Part shown: in pieces, positions 1 through 7,144 of the stretch
Position numbering within the stretch: position 1 is the stretch's first letter
Layout of the letters: each line of letters opens with the position of its first letter
Source of the DNA: Labilithrix sp.
GTDB taxonomy: Bacteria > Myxococcota > Polyangia > Polyangiales > Polyangiaceae
Assembly: GCA_028287035.1 (NCBI GenBank)
Contig: JAQBQL010000094.1
Span: 1 to 17,615 of the forward strand
Length of the DNA: 17,615 nt
Direction of reading: 5' to 3'
Program-made: the position numbers and the translations under genes
The notes under the pieces: model-generated
Database searches by the model: none
The model's input: the letters and a program-made list of their open reading frames with translations, nothing else
Told to the model about the DNA's origin: nothing

Positions 1-211
1 CGCGGATGGCGGCGGCGCGGACGGCGGGGGCAGCGGTGATGGCGGCATCATCGACGATCCCGACGGCAACCCGGTCGGCGAGACGGGCGCGGTCACCCTC
101 GAGGGCGGGGGCATCAGCTGCAACGCGGCGCCGGCGAGCACGTCGAGCCTCATGACGCTGGCCGGCCTCGGCGCGATCGTCGCGGCGTTCGTCCGGCGTC
201 GTCGCCGCTGA
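1..211 (+). CDS. 3' end of a secreted protein with a MYXO-CTERM-like sorting tail (5'-truncated)
   Basis: The open frame (phase 2, codons from base 2) enters from outside the window and ends at TGA 209-211, giving about 69 visible residues. The visible part starts as a Gly/Asp-rich low-complexity linker. It is followed by a single Cys (context GGGISCNAAP), a Ser/Thr-rich spacer, a hydrophobic stretch (LMTLAGLGAIVAAFV) and five terminal Arg residues. This order of Cys, hydrophobic helix and Arg cluster at the extreme C-terminus is that of the MYXO-CTERM domain, found on surface-destined proteins of Myxococcota and thought to be processed near the Cys. The functional domain lies upstream and cannot be seen. 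The gene is convergent with the LysE-family gene, with 7 bp between the stops. The frame and tail are clear; the family assignment rests on pattern only. Confidence 0.75.
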   Translation, partial: ADGGGADGGGSGDGGIIDDPDGNPVGETGAVTLEGGGISCNAAPASTSSLMTLAGLGAIVAAFVRRRRR

Positions 212-218
212 GCGGCGG

Positions 219-854
219 TCAGGCCCCGAGCTTGCGCACGAGGTCGACTGCCGACCAGAGGGCGATGGCGATGAGGAGCACGCCCATGCCGCGCACGAAG
301 TACGTGACGGCCTTCTGCGGAAAGCGGTTCTGGTAGCGGCGGAGGATGGCGACGAGCACGACGTTCCACGTGCCGATGCCGGCCCCCGCCGCGAGGCCGA
401 AGGGGATCGCGAGGATGCTCGTCATCGTCACGATCTGGCGCGCGTAGATGGCGGTCGTCACCGCGCTCCACGTGACGAGCAGCGTGGGGTTGACGAGCGA
501 CGCGGTGAGCCCGAGGAGGAAGGCGCTGCTGCTGCGCCGGACCTTCCCGTCGTCCGTCTCCTTCGGCTTCCAGCGCACGAAGTGGATGCCCACCACGAGG
601 AGGACCACCGCCGTCACCCCGCGCGAGATCGGCACGGCCGCGGAGTAGCGGGCGACGAGCGCCGCGAACCCGAAGAAGGCGAGCCCCGCGTAGAGGCCCT
701 CGCCGATGGAGGCTCCCATCGCGACGCGGAGGGCGTCGCCGAACCTTCCCATCGCCGCGCGCGAGACGACCATGACCGAGACCGGGCCCGCGAGGGGCAT
801 CGACCCCACGAACCCGAGGACGAAGGCGATCAGCGATACGACGAGCGCGGACAC
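219..854 (-). CDS. LysE/RhtB-family amino-acid or metabolite exporter
   Basis: A 211-residue, strongly hydrophobic inner-membrane protein with about six membrane segments, the usual size for the LysE/RhtB translocator family. Near the N-terminus, G17-S-M-P-L-A-G-P24 matches the family's Gly/Pro motif in the first helix. A later NPTLLVTW segment matches the conserved Asn-Pro of the middle helix. A short charged loop (WKPKETDDGKVRR) separates the two halves. Family members export amino acids or related small molecules by proton-coupled transport; the substrate cannot be told from sequence. The start is GTG (complement of 852-854). No Shine-Dalgarno is visible, but a TAGGGT hexamer lies 9 nt upstream on the minus strand. 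The gene diverges from the lipoprotein gene and converges on the MYXO-CTERM gene, so it is probably monocistronic. Confidence 0.85.
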   Translation of the reverse strand: MSALVVSLIAFVLGFVGSMPLAGPVSVMVVSRAAMGRFGDALRVAMGASIGEGLYAGLAFFGFAALVARYSAAVPISRGVTAVVLLVVGIHFVRWKPKETDDGKVRRSSSAFLLGLTASLVNPTLLVTWSAVTTAIYARQIVTMTSILAIPFGLAAGAGIGTWNVVLVAILRRYQNRFPQKAVTYFVRGMGVLLIAIALWSAVDLVRKLGA

Positions 855-863
855 GGCGCCGTC

Positions 864-869
864 ACCCTA
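864..869 (-). promoter_or_regulatory. Candidate -10 element of the LysE-family gene
   Basis: Read on the minus strand this is TAGGGT, 9 nt before the GTG start at 854. It fits the TAnnnT form seen at other starts in the window. No convincing -35 is found 16-18 nt further upstream, so this call depends on the wider pattern. Confidence 0.35.
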
Positions 870-882
870 GTCGGCCAGCCCG

Positions 883-902
883 CCGAGCCCCCTCGGATTT
901 TT
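883..902 (+). terminator. Weak Rho-independent-like hairpin
   Basis: CCGAG (883-887) and CTCGG (892-896) can pair across a CCCC loop, followed by A and five T. It faces rightward, so it could stop transcription running from the MYXO-CTERM gene antisense through the exporter gene before it reaches the lipoprotein. The stem is only 5 bp, so confidence is low. Confidence 0.25.
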
Positions 903-919
903 CGCATGATCGTGGATCG

Positions 920-929
920 GGATCGATCC
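920..929. promoter_or_regulatory. 10-bp palindrome, possible operator
   Basis: GGATCGATCC is a perfect palindrome in the divergent intergenic region, next to further GATC units. It could be a repressor site or a chance product of repeated GATC words. Confidence 0.2.
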
Positions 930-1044
930 GGCGCGTTCCACCAGCGATCTCCTCCTGCGCGAGGGCTTGCGCATCAAACCCGCGGAATCCTGCTGCGCGG
1001 CGGTAACTGGAGCGGTGGCATCACCCATGCACCTACATCTGCCC

Positions 1045-1049
1045 AGGAG
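1045..1049 (+). promoter_or_regulatory. Ribosome binding site of the lipoprotein gene
   Basis: AGGAG lies 10 nt before ATG 1060 and decides this start over the in-frame ATG at 967. From 1060 the protein begins directly with a signal peptide. Confidence 0.75.
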
Positions 1050-1059
1050 ACCGCCGACC

Positions 1060-2793
1060 ATGTTTTCTTTCCGTTCCACCTTCGTTCTCGGGCTCACCCT
1101 CCTGGCTCTCGGCGCGGGCGGCTGCTCGGCCAGCGCCGAGGACGAGGCCTCCGGCGCGGGAGGCGAGGACATCGGCGGCGCCGCCGGATTCTCGACCGAG
1201 GCCGCCACCGCGGTGGTCTCCGGCCCGGTCGCCGTGAACAGCGACGCCGCCGCGTGGTCGGTCACGAACCAGTGGGCGGACGCGAGCACCGCGAACGCTC
1301 GCAAGGGCGGCATCGCGTGGGGCGAGAACAGCGGGCTCACCTGGGAGCAGAAGTTCTCGAAGTGGATCGAGTCGTTCGAGCAGGTCGACAACAAGAACGG
1401 CTGGTCGAAGACGATCCGCTTCATGACCCCCTGGGGCAAGAAGATGGACGGCCCGGTGCTCGAGTGCGCCGACACGGCCACCTGGCTCCGCATGACGTTC
1501 GCGTCCTGGTACCACCTGCCGTTCTACCTGCAGGGTCAGGTCAACGGGAAGGCGATCTACATGGGTCACTTCGGCGTCATCGGCTCGGACGGCAACGTCT
1601 TCGCGGGCTTCCCGCGCTTCCAGGCGCAGTACAAGGACTACGAGCCGAGCTGGAAGGCCGGCGACGCGTGGCCCGCCGACACGAAGCTCCAGTCGAAGCA
1701 CATCGGCGGCGATGACGGCGCGGGCGGCGTGGACGTCGGCGACGGCAAGCTGCCCGAGGGCGCTGGCGCCGGCGCGTACTTCGACAAGCTGTTCCTGAAC
1801 AAGCGCGCCGGCTACCTGATGGTCATCCTGGACGGCTACTTCGGCAGCGCGAACCTCGCCGACGGCGTCAACATGTTCCACGTGAAGCCCGAGGCGATCG
1901 CGCCCGGCGACGCGCTCCTCGAGCGCTTCAACACGAACGGCATCGGCCACACGCTCCCGATCATGACGGTCGAGAAGCCGTCGGCCGAGAAGCTCCGCGT
2001 CACCGTCGCGAGCGGCTCGATGCCCCGTCGCCAGGCGGTGTGGGAAGAGGCCGGCTCGTCCGCCCACTACTTCGAGCAGGACCCGATGGGCAGCGCCGCG
2101 ATGAACTACGACACGCCGCCCGTCCCGTACGCGAAGCTCGGCGGCGGCCTCCGGCGCTGGCGTACGCCGGTCCTCAACGGCGGCCGCTGGAACAACATCG
2201 TCCCGGTCAGCGACCGCGGCGTCTACATCCCGGACGCGGACCTCGCGGCGATCGGCGCCCGGACCGAGCGCTTCAAGGTGCTGCTCGCCGAGGACACCCC
2301 GGAGGCGAAGCGCGACGCGGCGCTCACCATCATCAGCGCGGCCCGCCAGAACCTGAAGAACTTCCCGGCCAGCTGCTCGACGCGCACGAAGCGCGAGGAG
2401 GGCTTCAAGATGCTCTACGAGGCGAGCGAGGCGATGGGCATCGCGCGGAGCAAGGTCGACGCCGACAACCGCACGCTCGAGGACTACGTCTTCGCCGAGC
2501 TCGATTACGAGAACAGCAAGACGTGCTGCTGGAACTCGACGACGAGCGCGATGGCGAGCATCGTCCTCGACTACGCCACGAAGGAGAAGGCCGCGGCCGA
2601 TGCGGCGGGCACCTGCAAGCAGCCCACCGTCTTCTCCGCGCACACCGGCGGCTACGACCTCTGGAAGAACCACGCGGAGTCGCTCGGCAAGGGCGCCGAC
2701 TGGAAGGCCTGGAGCGAGGACGAGCCCTGCACGCAGCGCGGCACCGTCGAGGACAAGCTGACCGAGACCGGCAAGACCGCGATGTGCCAGTGA
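1060..2793 (+). CDS. Secreted Cys-rich lipoprotein of unknown function, possibly with a Cys/His active site
   Basis: The 577-residue product begins with a lipoprotein-like signal peptide: MFSFR, a hydrophobic core, then LGAGGC with the acceptor at Cys22. This lipobox is imperfect because position -3 is Ala, not Leu. An acidic, Gly-rich spacer follows, as is common after lipobox cysteines. The mature part contains many Trp/Tyr residues and later cysteines (PASCSTRT, KTCCWN, EPCTQR, AMCQ at the very end), suggesting disulfides outside the cytoplasm. One segment reads LECADTATWLRMTFASWYHL with Cys136, and a later one reads GIGHTLPIMTVE with His297. A Cys at a helix start followed much later by a strand-borne His resembles papain-like/NlpC-P60 hydrolases. 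This is an inference; I do not recognise the family. The start follows AGGAG and the signal peptide. The membrane-enzyme gene follows after 58 bp. Confidence 0.8.
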   Translation: MFSFRSTFVLGLTLLALGAGGCSASAEDEASGAGGEDIGGAAGFSTEAATAVVSGPVAVNSDAAAWSVTNQWADASTANARKGGIAWGENSGLTWEQKFSKWIESFEQVDNKNGWSKTIRFMTPWGKKMDGPVLECADTATWLRMTFASWYHLPFYLQGQVNGKAIYMGHFGVIGSDGNVFAGFPRFQAQYKDYEPSWKAGDAWPADTKLQSKHIGGDDGAGGVDVGDGKLPEGAGAGAYFDKLFLNKRAGYLMVILDGYFGSANLADGVNMFHVKPEAIAPGDALLERFNTNGIGHTLPIMTVEKPSAEKLRVTVASGSMPRRQAVWEEAGSSAHYFEQDPMGSAAMNYDTPPVPYAKLGGGLRRWRTPVLNGGRWNNIVPVSDRGVYIPDADLAAIGARTERFKVLLAEDTPEAKRDAALTIISAARQNLKNFPASCSTRTKREEGFKMLYEASEAMGIARSKVDADNRTLEDYVFAELDYENSKTCCWNSTTSAMASIVLDYATKEKAAADAAGTCKQPTVFSAHTGGYDLWKNHAESLGKGADWKAWSEDEPCTQRGTVEDKLTETGKTAMCQ

Positions 2794-2814
2794 GCCCTCG
2801 GCGCTAACGAGCGC

Positions 2815-2833
2815 TGGCCGGCAGGGCCGGTCA
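2815..2833 (+). terminator. GC-rich hairpin after the lipoprotein gene, without a T run
   Basis: TGGCCGGC (2815-2822) pairs with GCCGGTCA (2826-2833) across a 3-nt loop, with one G-T wobble. It lies in the 58-bp gap, just before the next start. Lack of a T tract makes intrinsic termination doubtful; it may instead stabilise the upstream mRNA 3' end. Confidence 0.35.
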
Positions 2834-2851
2834 CGGCCTATGTAGAGCGCC

Positions 2852-4747
2852 GTGGCGAGGACCTGGAAGGCGCGCGTGCTCGGGGAGCGGCCGAAGGGGC
2901 TGCTCCTCCTGCTCGTGCCGACGTTCCTCGCCCTGTGGATCGACGTCGTGCTGCGCGGGAGCCTCCTCGCCGGCTACGCGCTGCAGGGCAAGGCCATCTA
3001 CGCGAGCTCGCTGCTCGTCAGCGCCGCGTTCTGGGCGCTGCCCCTCTGGGGAGCGGCGCGGCTGTGGGGGGTGGCGACGGCGCCGGAGCGGAGCCGCGGC
3101 CGGCTCGTCGCCCGCATCCTGCTCGCGGCGTTCTTCGCGGCGTGGGTGTTCCCGATCGCGACGTGCTCGTACGTCGGGCAGGTCGTCTATCACCACGTCG
3201 TCCACGCCTACGTGGGCCGAGACACGGTGCGGCTCGGATTCGCGATGCGGGGCACGGTCCGCGACTGGTTCGTCGGATTCGGGAGCCTGTCGGCGGCGAT
3301 CTGGATGGTGCTCGGCGGCGCCGCCTTCACGACGGTCATCGCGCTCGCCGCGCGGCGCGCCGCCCCCGAGGTGCGCGGCGGCGTGCCCTGGCTCCTCGTC
3401 GTGACGTTCCCGGCCTCGCTGTTCGTCTTCTGGATCGACATGGTCGACAGCCGGTTCCTCCAGGCGTCGCTGCCCGACGACTGCTTCGTGCACGGCCTCG
3501 TCCACCTCGCGCGGGTCGGCATCACGGGCAAGGGAACGACGTCGCGCGGCATCACCCTGCGCACGCCGGCGCCGCTCCCCGCGCTCCCAGTGGCGGCGCA
3601 CCGGCCGAACGTCGTCCTCGTCATGCTCGAGAGCGTCCGCTTCGACACGCTGTGCTCGGATCCCGCGTCGTGCCAGGCGCGCTTCCTCGACGAGGTCGCC
3701 CCCGACCGCATCCCGCTCGGGCTGCTCACCACGCCGACGCCCGGGACGTTCGGCGCGTGCATGGTGCTGTGGACCGGGCAGCCGGTGACCGTCACGCCGA
3801 AGCAGGCGCACGCCGCGCCGGTGCTCTGGGAGATCGCGCGCGCCGAGGGCTATCGCACCGCCTACGTGACCTCGCAGAACTTCCAGTTCGAGAACTTCGG
3901 GGCATTCGTGCAGAATGCAGGCATCGACGTCAAGGTGAGCGCCGTCGACCTGGGCGGCCTTCGCCAGGAGCAGCTCGGCGCGCCCGACGAGCGCGCGGTG
4001 GCCGAGCTCCTCGGGTTCGCGCACGAGGCGTCCGGCCCGTGGTTCGGGGTGCTCCACCTGTCGAACACGCATGCGCCCTACCGTGTCGATCCGGAGCTGC
4101 AGCCGTTCACGCCGCACGGCACCGATCCGCTCGGCGACAGCCAGGCGTTCTACAACCACTACCGGAACAGCGTGCTCCTCATGGAACGCACGCTCGCCGG
4201 GTTCCTCCGCGAGCTGCGGAGCCTGCCGACCTGGGACGACACGGTGGTGGTGCTCGTCTCCGACCACGGCGAGCAGTTCCGCGAGCGAGGCGGGCTCTAC
4301 CACCTGCACTCGCTCTACGACGAGGAGGTGCGCGTGCCGGGCTTCCTGCTGGCCGGACCGAAGGCGCTCGACGCCGCGCAGCGGGCGGCGCTCGCGACGT
4401 ATCACGGCCACCGGACGTACCTCGCCGACGTCAACGCGACGCTCGTCGATCTCTTCGGCGCAGGCGCCGAGCGGCGGTCGCTCCCGTTCGCGAACCCGGG
4501 CGCCCGCACGCTGCTCGCTCCCTGGCGCCGCACCGGCGAGCCCGTGACGCTGATGTCGACCGTCACCCCGGTGTGGGACGCGGACGTCGCACGGAACGGC
4601 GCGATGTCGGGCACGCAGCTGCTCGCGGGCTCGCCGGGCTCGCCGTGGCAATGCTTCGACATGGCGGGCGATGCGGAACAGCGCCGCCCTCTGGGCGCGG
4701 AGCGCTGCGCACCCGTGCTCCGTGCGGCGGTGCGCGTCTTCGAGTGA
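2852..4747 (+). CDS. Five-TM membrane enzyme of the alkaline-phosphatase superfamily (sulfatase/LTA-synthase-like)
   Basis: The 631-residue protein has about five membrane segments in its first 210 residues, then a large extracytoplasmic catalytic domain. This is the plan of LTA-synthase and phosphoethanolamine-transferase-like enzymes. The catalytic domain opens with RPNVVLVMLES, where Glu260 is the expected first metal ligand. TTPTPGT (Thr293-Thr299) supplies the probable Thr nucleophile, ending in a WTG motif. VSDHGEQ gives Asp471 and His472 as metal ligands, and YHLHSLYDEEVRVP (His484/His486) the last His. The Cys-x-Pro-x-Arg signature of formylglycine sulfatases is absent. Transfer of a phosphoglycerol- or phosphoethanolamine-type headgroup to an envelope lipid or glycan is therefore more likely than sulfate hydrolysis; the true substrate is unknown. 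The start is GTG 2852, chosen because it precedes the first basic residues and TM1; no good ribosome binding site is visible. Confidence 0.85.
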   Translation: MARTWKARVLGERPKGLLLLLVPTFLALWIDVVLRGSLLAGYALQGKAIYASSLLVSAAFWALPLWGAARLWGVATAPERSRGRLVARILLAAFFAAWVFPIATCSYVGQVVYHHVVHAYVGRDTVRLGFAMRGTVRDWFVGFGSLSAAIWMVLGGAAFTTVIALAARRAAPEVRGGVPWLLVVTFPASLFVFWIDMVDSRFLQASLPDDCFVHGLVHLARVGITGKGTTSRGITLRTPAPLPALPVAAHRPNVVLVMLESVRFDTLCSDPASCQARFLDEVAPDRIPLGLLTTPTPGTFGACMVLWTGQPVTVTPKQAHAAPVLWEIARAEGYRTAYVTSQNFQFENFGAFVQNAGIDVKVSAVDLGGLRQEQLGAPDERAVAELLGFAHEASGPWFGVLHLSNTHAPYRVDPELQPFTPHGTDPLGDSQAFYNHYRNSVLLMERTLAGFLRELRSLPTWDDTVVVLVSDHGEQFRERGGLYHLHSLYDEEVRVPGFLLAGPKALDAAQRAALATYHGHRTYLADVNATLVDLFGAGAERRSLPFANPGARTLLAPWRRTGEPVTLMSTVTPVWDADVARNGAMSGTQLLAGSPGSPWQCFDMAGDAEQRRPLGAERCAPVLRAAVRVFE

Positions 4748-4818
4748 GGCCATGGTCGAGGTCGCCGCACCGTGGTCGGAGACGAGAAGGTGTCCTAGGC
4801 GGCGCCGGATCTCCGGGC

Positions 4819-4824
4819 TACAAC
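4819..4824 (+). promoter_or_regulatory. Weak candidate -10 of the GAF kinase gene
   Basis: TACAAC lies 9 nt before ATG 4834, in a position like that of the other -10-like hexamers in this window. Its last base is not T and no -35 is evident. Confidence 0.22.
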
Positions 4825-4833
4825 GATCCGGGC

Positions 4834-6027
4834 ATGGATGCGGCCGTCGAACAGGTCGAGAAGGACCTCGCGGCAATCGCCCGGATCGAGGCCGTGCCGA
4901 CCATCCTGAGGACGATCCGCGAGGCAACGGGCCTTCGCCTCACGCTGATCGCGCGCGTGCTCCCCGACCGCTGGGTGTGCGCCGCGGTGTACGACGACAT
5001 GCAGTTCGGGCTCCAGGTCCGCGGCGAGCTGGCGGTGGAGACGACTCTCTGCCGCGAGGTGATGCTCACGCGCGAGCCGATCGTGATCGAGCACGCCACT
5101 GCCGATCCGGAGTTCTGCAATCACGCGACGCCGAAGCTGTACGGGTTCGAGAGCTACATCGCCGTCCCGATCTTTCGCGGCAACGGCGAGTACTTCGGCA
5201 ACGTCTGCGGCCTGGATCCAAGCCCGCTCCCGTTGAAGGATGGAAAGACGCTCGCGCAGCTGAAGCTGTTCGCGGAGCTCGTCGGGCTGCAGCTCGACGC
5301 CGAGGAGCGTCACGCGAGGAAGAGCGCGGCGCTCGACGCGGCGCGCGAGGAGTCGACGCTGCGCGAGCAGTTCATCGCCGTCCTCGGCCATGACGTGCGG
5401 AACCCGCTCGCCTCGATCGTGACCGGGACCGACCTCCTGCTGAAGCGCGTGACCGACCCCGCCGACCGCAAGGTGCTGGAGCGGCTGCGGTCGAGCGGCC
5501 GGCGCATCGGCGCCCTCGTCGACGACGTCCTCGACCTCGCGCGCGGCCGGATGGGCGGCGGCATCGACGCGAAGCAGGTCGACGCGAGCGACCTGGCCTC
5601 GCGGCTCCGCCACGTCGTCGCCGAGGTGCAGGCCGCGAACCCGAGCCGCGCCGTGAGCCTCGTCGTCGAGCGCGACGGGACGGTGCACGCCGATCCGAAG
5701 CGTCTCGAGCAGCTCACCTCGAACCTGCTCGCCAACGCCATCCAGCACGGCCGCCCCGAGACCCCGGTCGTCGTCAGCGTCGGCGGCGATGACACGTCGC
5801 TGTCGATCGCCGTCACCAACGAGGGCGCGGCCATCCCCGAGGAGGCGAAGGCGCGCCTCTTCCAGCCGTACTTCCGTGGCGGCCAGTCGAACCACCGGGA
5901 GGGCCTCGGCCTCGGGCTCTACATCGTCTCCGAGATCGCGAAATCGCACGGCGGCCGGGTGGAGGTGACCTCCGGGGGCGGCCGCACGACGTTCACGTTC
6001 CGCATGCCACGCGCCCCCGGGACCTGA
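4834..6027 (+). CDS. GAF-domain sensor histidine kinase
   Basis: A 397-residue kinase with no membrane segment, so probably a cytoplasmic sensor. Residues about 10-150 form a GAF domain (HATPKLYGFESYIAVPIF, then GEYFGNVCGLDPSPL), which binds a small ligand or chromophore. A short helical linker leads to the HisKA domain with the H-box FIAVLGHDVRNPLASI, where His186 is the phosphoacceptor. The HATPase domain has the N-box with Asn301 (SNLLANAIQHG), VTNEGAAIPEE as G1-like region, and GLGLGLYI as G2. No receiver domain is attached and no response regulator lies adjacent, so it is an orphan kinase unless it uses the receiver at 13862. ATG 4834 is the first start ahead of the GAF domain. The same frame stays open far upstream, but that part overlaps the membrane-enzyme gene and is a shadow. 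Confidence 0.88.
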   Translation: MDAAVEQVEKDLAAIARIEAVPTILRTIREATGLRLTLIARVLPDRWVCAAVYDDMQFGLQVRGELAVETTLCREVMLTREPIVIEHATADPEFCNHATPKLYGFESYIAVPIFRGNGEYFGNVCGLDPSPLPLKDGKTLAQLKLFAELVGLQLDAEERHARKSAALDAAREESTLREQFIAVLGHDVRNPLASIVTGTDLLLKRVTDPADRKVLERLRSSGRRIGALVDDVLDLARGRMGGGIDAKQVDASDLASRLRHVVAEVQAANPSRAVSLVVERDGTVHADPKRLEQLTSNLLANAIQHGRPETPVVVSVGGDDTSLSIAVTNEGAAIPEEAKARLFQPYFRGGQSNHREGLGLGLYIVSEIAKSHGGRVEVTSGGGRTTFTFRMPRAPGT

Positions 6028-6061
6028 TCCGCGGCGAGGCTGGCCGGGTCCTGCACGTCGG

Positions 6062-6090
6062 TTGACGCGCCCTCGTCCGCCGTCCAGAGT
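6062..6090 (+). promoter_or_regulatory. Candidate promoter of the rlmN-like gene
   Basis: TTGACG (6062-6067) matches five of six -35 consensus bases. After exactly 17 nt comes CAGAGT (6085-6090), a poor -10 that keeps A2, A4 and T6. The ATG is only 7 nt further on, so transcription from here would leave almost no leader. Confidence 0.35.
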
Positions 6091-6097
6091 CCTCCGC

Positions 6098-7132
6098 ATG
6101 GAGCGGCGGGCCGCCTGGGATCTCACGCCATGCACGCTCGGCGCGCTCGGGTACCCGCGCGATCCACGGCACCTGTTCGGGCGGCTCCAGCGCGTCGGCA
6201 CGTGGGACGCGGACGGACCCGCGCTCGCCCGCGAGGGACGGGCCCTCGCCGACGCGGCGCTCGATCTGACGCTTCCGTTGATCGTGGACGAGCGTCGATC
6301 GGCGGACGGCTCCACGCGGCTCGTGCTCGCCCTCGCCGACGGCCAGCGCATCGAGGCGGTCCACATGCCGCGCGCGGTGCGCCGGCCGCGCGTCACGGTC
6401 TGCCTCTCCAGCCAGGTCGGGTGCGCGATGGGCTGCACGTTCTGCGCGACCGCGCGCATGGGCCTCGTCCGCGATCTGACGGCAAGCGAGATCGTCGGCC
6501 AGCTGCTCGCCGTGCTCCACCGCTTCGGCCCGCGGACCGCGCAGGAGCTCAGCGTCGTCTTCATGGGGATGGGCGAGCCCCTCCACAACGTCGACGCGCT
6601 GATGGGCGCGCTCGACGTGCTCTGCGACCCCGCCGGTCTCGGGGTCGCGCCGAGCCGCATCACGGTGTCGACCGCCGGCCACGTCGCCGGCCTCGAGCGT
6701 CTCGCGCGCGCGCAGTACCTGCCGCAGCTCGCGGTCAGCGTGAACGCCGCCACCGACGAGGTACGGCGATCGCTCATGCCCGTCGGCAAGCGCTGGCCGC
6801 TGGCGGCGCTCCGCGAGGCGCTCGACCGGTGGCCGAAGCGGCCCCACCAGAAGATCACCCTCGAGTACGTGCTGCTCCGCGGCGTCAACGACGACCTTGC
6901 GAGCGCGGATCGGCTCGCCACGTGGGCGGAAGGGCTCCGCCACCTCCTCAACGTCATCCCGTTCAACGCATGGGCCGAGGGGTCGCCCTTCGCCGAGCCC
7001 ACCGAGGAGGCGCTGCAGGCGTTCGTGAAGCGCCTGCACGACCGCGGCTGTCTCGTGACCGTCCGGCGTTCACGTGGGCGTGATGCCCGCGCCGCATGCG
7101 GGACGCTGGTCCAGACGGCGGCGCAGGGCTAG
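6098..7132 (+). CDS. rlmN: RlmN-family radical SAM RNA methyltransferase (C2 of adenine 2503 in 23S rRNA)
   Basis: This 344-residue protein matches the RlmN/Cfr family, which uses a 4Fe-4S cluster and two SAM molecules to methylate C2 of A2503 in 23S rRNA (and A37 of some tRNAs). The cluster motif is GCAMGCTFCATARMG, with Cys109, Cys113 and Cys116. The two mechanistic cysteines are also present: Cys102 in VCLSSQVG, and Cys334 in ARAACGTL, which is the residue that becomes methylated. FMGMGEPLHN, ITVSTAG, ITLEYVLLRGVNDD and VIPFNAW are typical RlmN blocks. The N-terminal accessory domain is shorter than in E. coli RlmN, with about 16 fewer residues before the cluster, so this could be a paralogue with a shifted substrate. 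ATG 6098 is preferred; the in-frame TTG at 6062 sits inside a probable -35. The nitroreductase gene follows after 12 bp. Confidence 0.87.
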   Translation: MERRAAWDLTPCTLGALGYPRDPRHLFGRLQRVGTWDADGPALAREGRALADAALDLTLPLIVDERRSADGSTRLVLALADGQRIEAVHMPRAVRRPRVTVCLSSQVGCAMGCTFCATARMGLVRDLTASEIVGQLLAVLHRFGPRTAQELSVVFMGMGEPLHNVDALMGALDVLCDPAGLGVAPSRITVSTAGHVAGLERLARAQYLPQLAVSVNAATDEVRRSLMPVGKRWPLAALREALDRWPKRPHQKITLEYVLLRGVNDDLASADRLATWAEGLRHLLNVIPFNAWAEGSPFAEPTEEALQAFVKRLHDRGCLVTVRRSRGRDARAACGTLVQTAAQG

Positions 7133-7133
7133 A

Positions 7134-7142
7134 AAGGAAGGA
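7134..7142 (+). promoter_or_regulatory. Strong ribosome binding site of the nitroreductase gene
   Basis: AAGGAAGGA just after the rlmN stop contains two overlapping AAGGA cores, 6 and 2 nt before ATG 7145. It is one of only two clear Shine-Dalgarno sites in the window. Confidence 0.7.
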
Positions 7143-7144
7143 CG

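Larger units (their letters stand above)
855..1059. other. Divergent intergenic region between the exporter and lipoprotein genes
   Basis: This 205-bp stretch separates two divergent genes and should hold both promoters. It contains a short hairpin followed by a T run (883-902), a 10-bp perfect palindrome GGATCGATCC (920-929), and the lipoprotein ribosome binding site (1045-1049). An open frame could extend the lipoprotein upstream to 967, but the extension lacks a ribosome binding site and would bury the signal peptide. No small gene or RNA was recognised. Confidence 0.5.

Noticed and set aside
967..1059. 31-residue N-terminal extension of the lipoprotein
   Set aside because: It would place the signal peptide internally, and ATG 1060 has a well-spaced AGGAG site.
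3720..3790. Reading the membrane enzyme as a true sulfatase
   Set aside because: The formylglycine signature Cys-x-Pro-x-Arg is missing; Thr residues occupy the nucleophile region.
2935..4833. Upstream extension of the GAF kinase frame
   Set aside because: The extension is Arg/Pro-rich and overlaps the membrane-enzyme gene out of frame; the kinase domains start after ATG 4834.
6062..6097. TTG start 12 codons upstream for the rlmN-like gene
   Set aside because: The TTG is part of a probable -35 TTGACG, and the added residues match nothing in RlmN proteins.
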